In this document: positions 18,370-18,442 of the stretch, piece after piece
How positions within the stretch are numbered: position 1 is the stretch's first letter
How the letters are laid out: every line of letters begins with the position of its first letter
Assembly: GCA_015499985.1 (NCBI GenBank)
Contig: JAAAUF010000836.1
Span: forward strand, 1-18,442
Direction: 5' to 3'
Source of the DNA: Haplosporangium gracile
Taxonomy: Eukaryota; Mortierellomycota; Mortierellomycetes; Mortierellales; Mortierellaceae
Length of the DNA: 18,442 nt
Notes under the pieces: model-generated
Databases searched by the model: none
Told to the model about the DNA's origin: nothing
Seen by the model: the letters and a program-made list of their open reading frames with translations, nothing else
Translations under genes and position numbers: made by a program

Positions 18370-18442
18370 TTATCCCTTAGTCCGTATGACGGGCAAATTT
18401 GCCCGTTATTTTTACACGTAATAGCACGAGTAAGACGCTCGC
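18370..18442. other. Terminal AT-rich stretch beyond the Rep fragment
   Basis: No coding continuation of the Rep fragment was recognised here. It contains the perfect palindrome at 18389-18406 and then TTATTTTTACACG. It may be a different repeat or the edge of the element. Confidence 0.4.
18389..18406. repeat. Perfect 18-bp palindrome
   Basis: ACGGGCAAATTTGCCCGT equals its own reverse complement with no spacer. It lies just upstream (on minus) of the Rep-like fragment, beyond the TAA at 18372-18370. It may be part of a transposon terminus or a protein-binding site; neither is shown. Confidence 0.85.

Noticed and set aside
1..18442. CRISPR arrays, bacterial-type operons, rRNA or tRNA genes
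   Set aside because: No spaced direct repeats, Shine-Dalgarno-led gene runs, rRNA blocks or convincing tRNA T-loop/acceptor pairs were seen; the gene structure is eukaryotic.

Overview
This window is nuclear DNA of a fungus, read from exon-intron structure (GT...AG introns, mostly 64-160 nt), long UTRs rich in poly-A/T and CT tracts, and gene content: an ERMES subunit (Mdm34, essentially fungal), Utp14, FKBP12, a fungal-type FYVE protein and a CsbD-like protein. Intron density, C-ending codons and transposon-type Ulp1 and Helitron remnants suggest an early-diverging fungus such as Mucoromycota/Mortierellomycotina. That placement is an inference of moderate confidence.

Layout. (1) 1-1759: the large 3' exon of a plus-strand pyruvate kinase gene whose 5' exons lie outside the window. 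(2) 2439-3587 (+): a two-exon gene for an unrecognised secreted protein with a DWSN tandem repeat, four heptads, a His-rich cluster and a NPEWGC motif present once in each exon. (3) 3831-7227 (-): UTP14, an SSU-processome protein, three exons, convergent with gene 2. (4) 7603-10285 (-): MDM34, a mitochondrion-ER tether protein, three exons, same direction as UTP14. (5) 10912-11882 (+): FKBP12, four exons including an 11-nt microexon, divergent from MDM34 across a 626-bp shared upstream region. (6) 11883-13187: a 1.3-kb stretch without a gene, rich in simple repeats. (7) 13188-14784 (+): a five-exon FYVE-finger protein with two PPxY motifs and a variant zinc-ligand pattern. (8) 15232-15516 (-): a small single-exon CsbD-like protein built of two similar units. 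(9) about 16886 to the end: transposon debris, namely a Ulp1/C48-type cysteine protease remnant on plus, broken by one in-frame TGA, meeting tail to tail with a degraded Helitron-type Rep/helicase fragment on minus, followed by a perfect 18-bp palindrome.

The left 15.5 kb is a housekeeping region (glycolysis, ribosome biogenesis, organelle contact, protein folding, endosomal lipid binding, stress), with no sign that the genes act in one pathway. The right 1.6 kb is accessory. The points most worth a second look are the NPEWGC secreted protein, the PPxY-FYVE architecture, the FKBP12 microexon, the duplicated CsbD unit and the Ulp1/Helitron pair.
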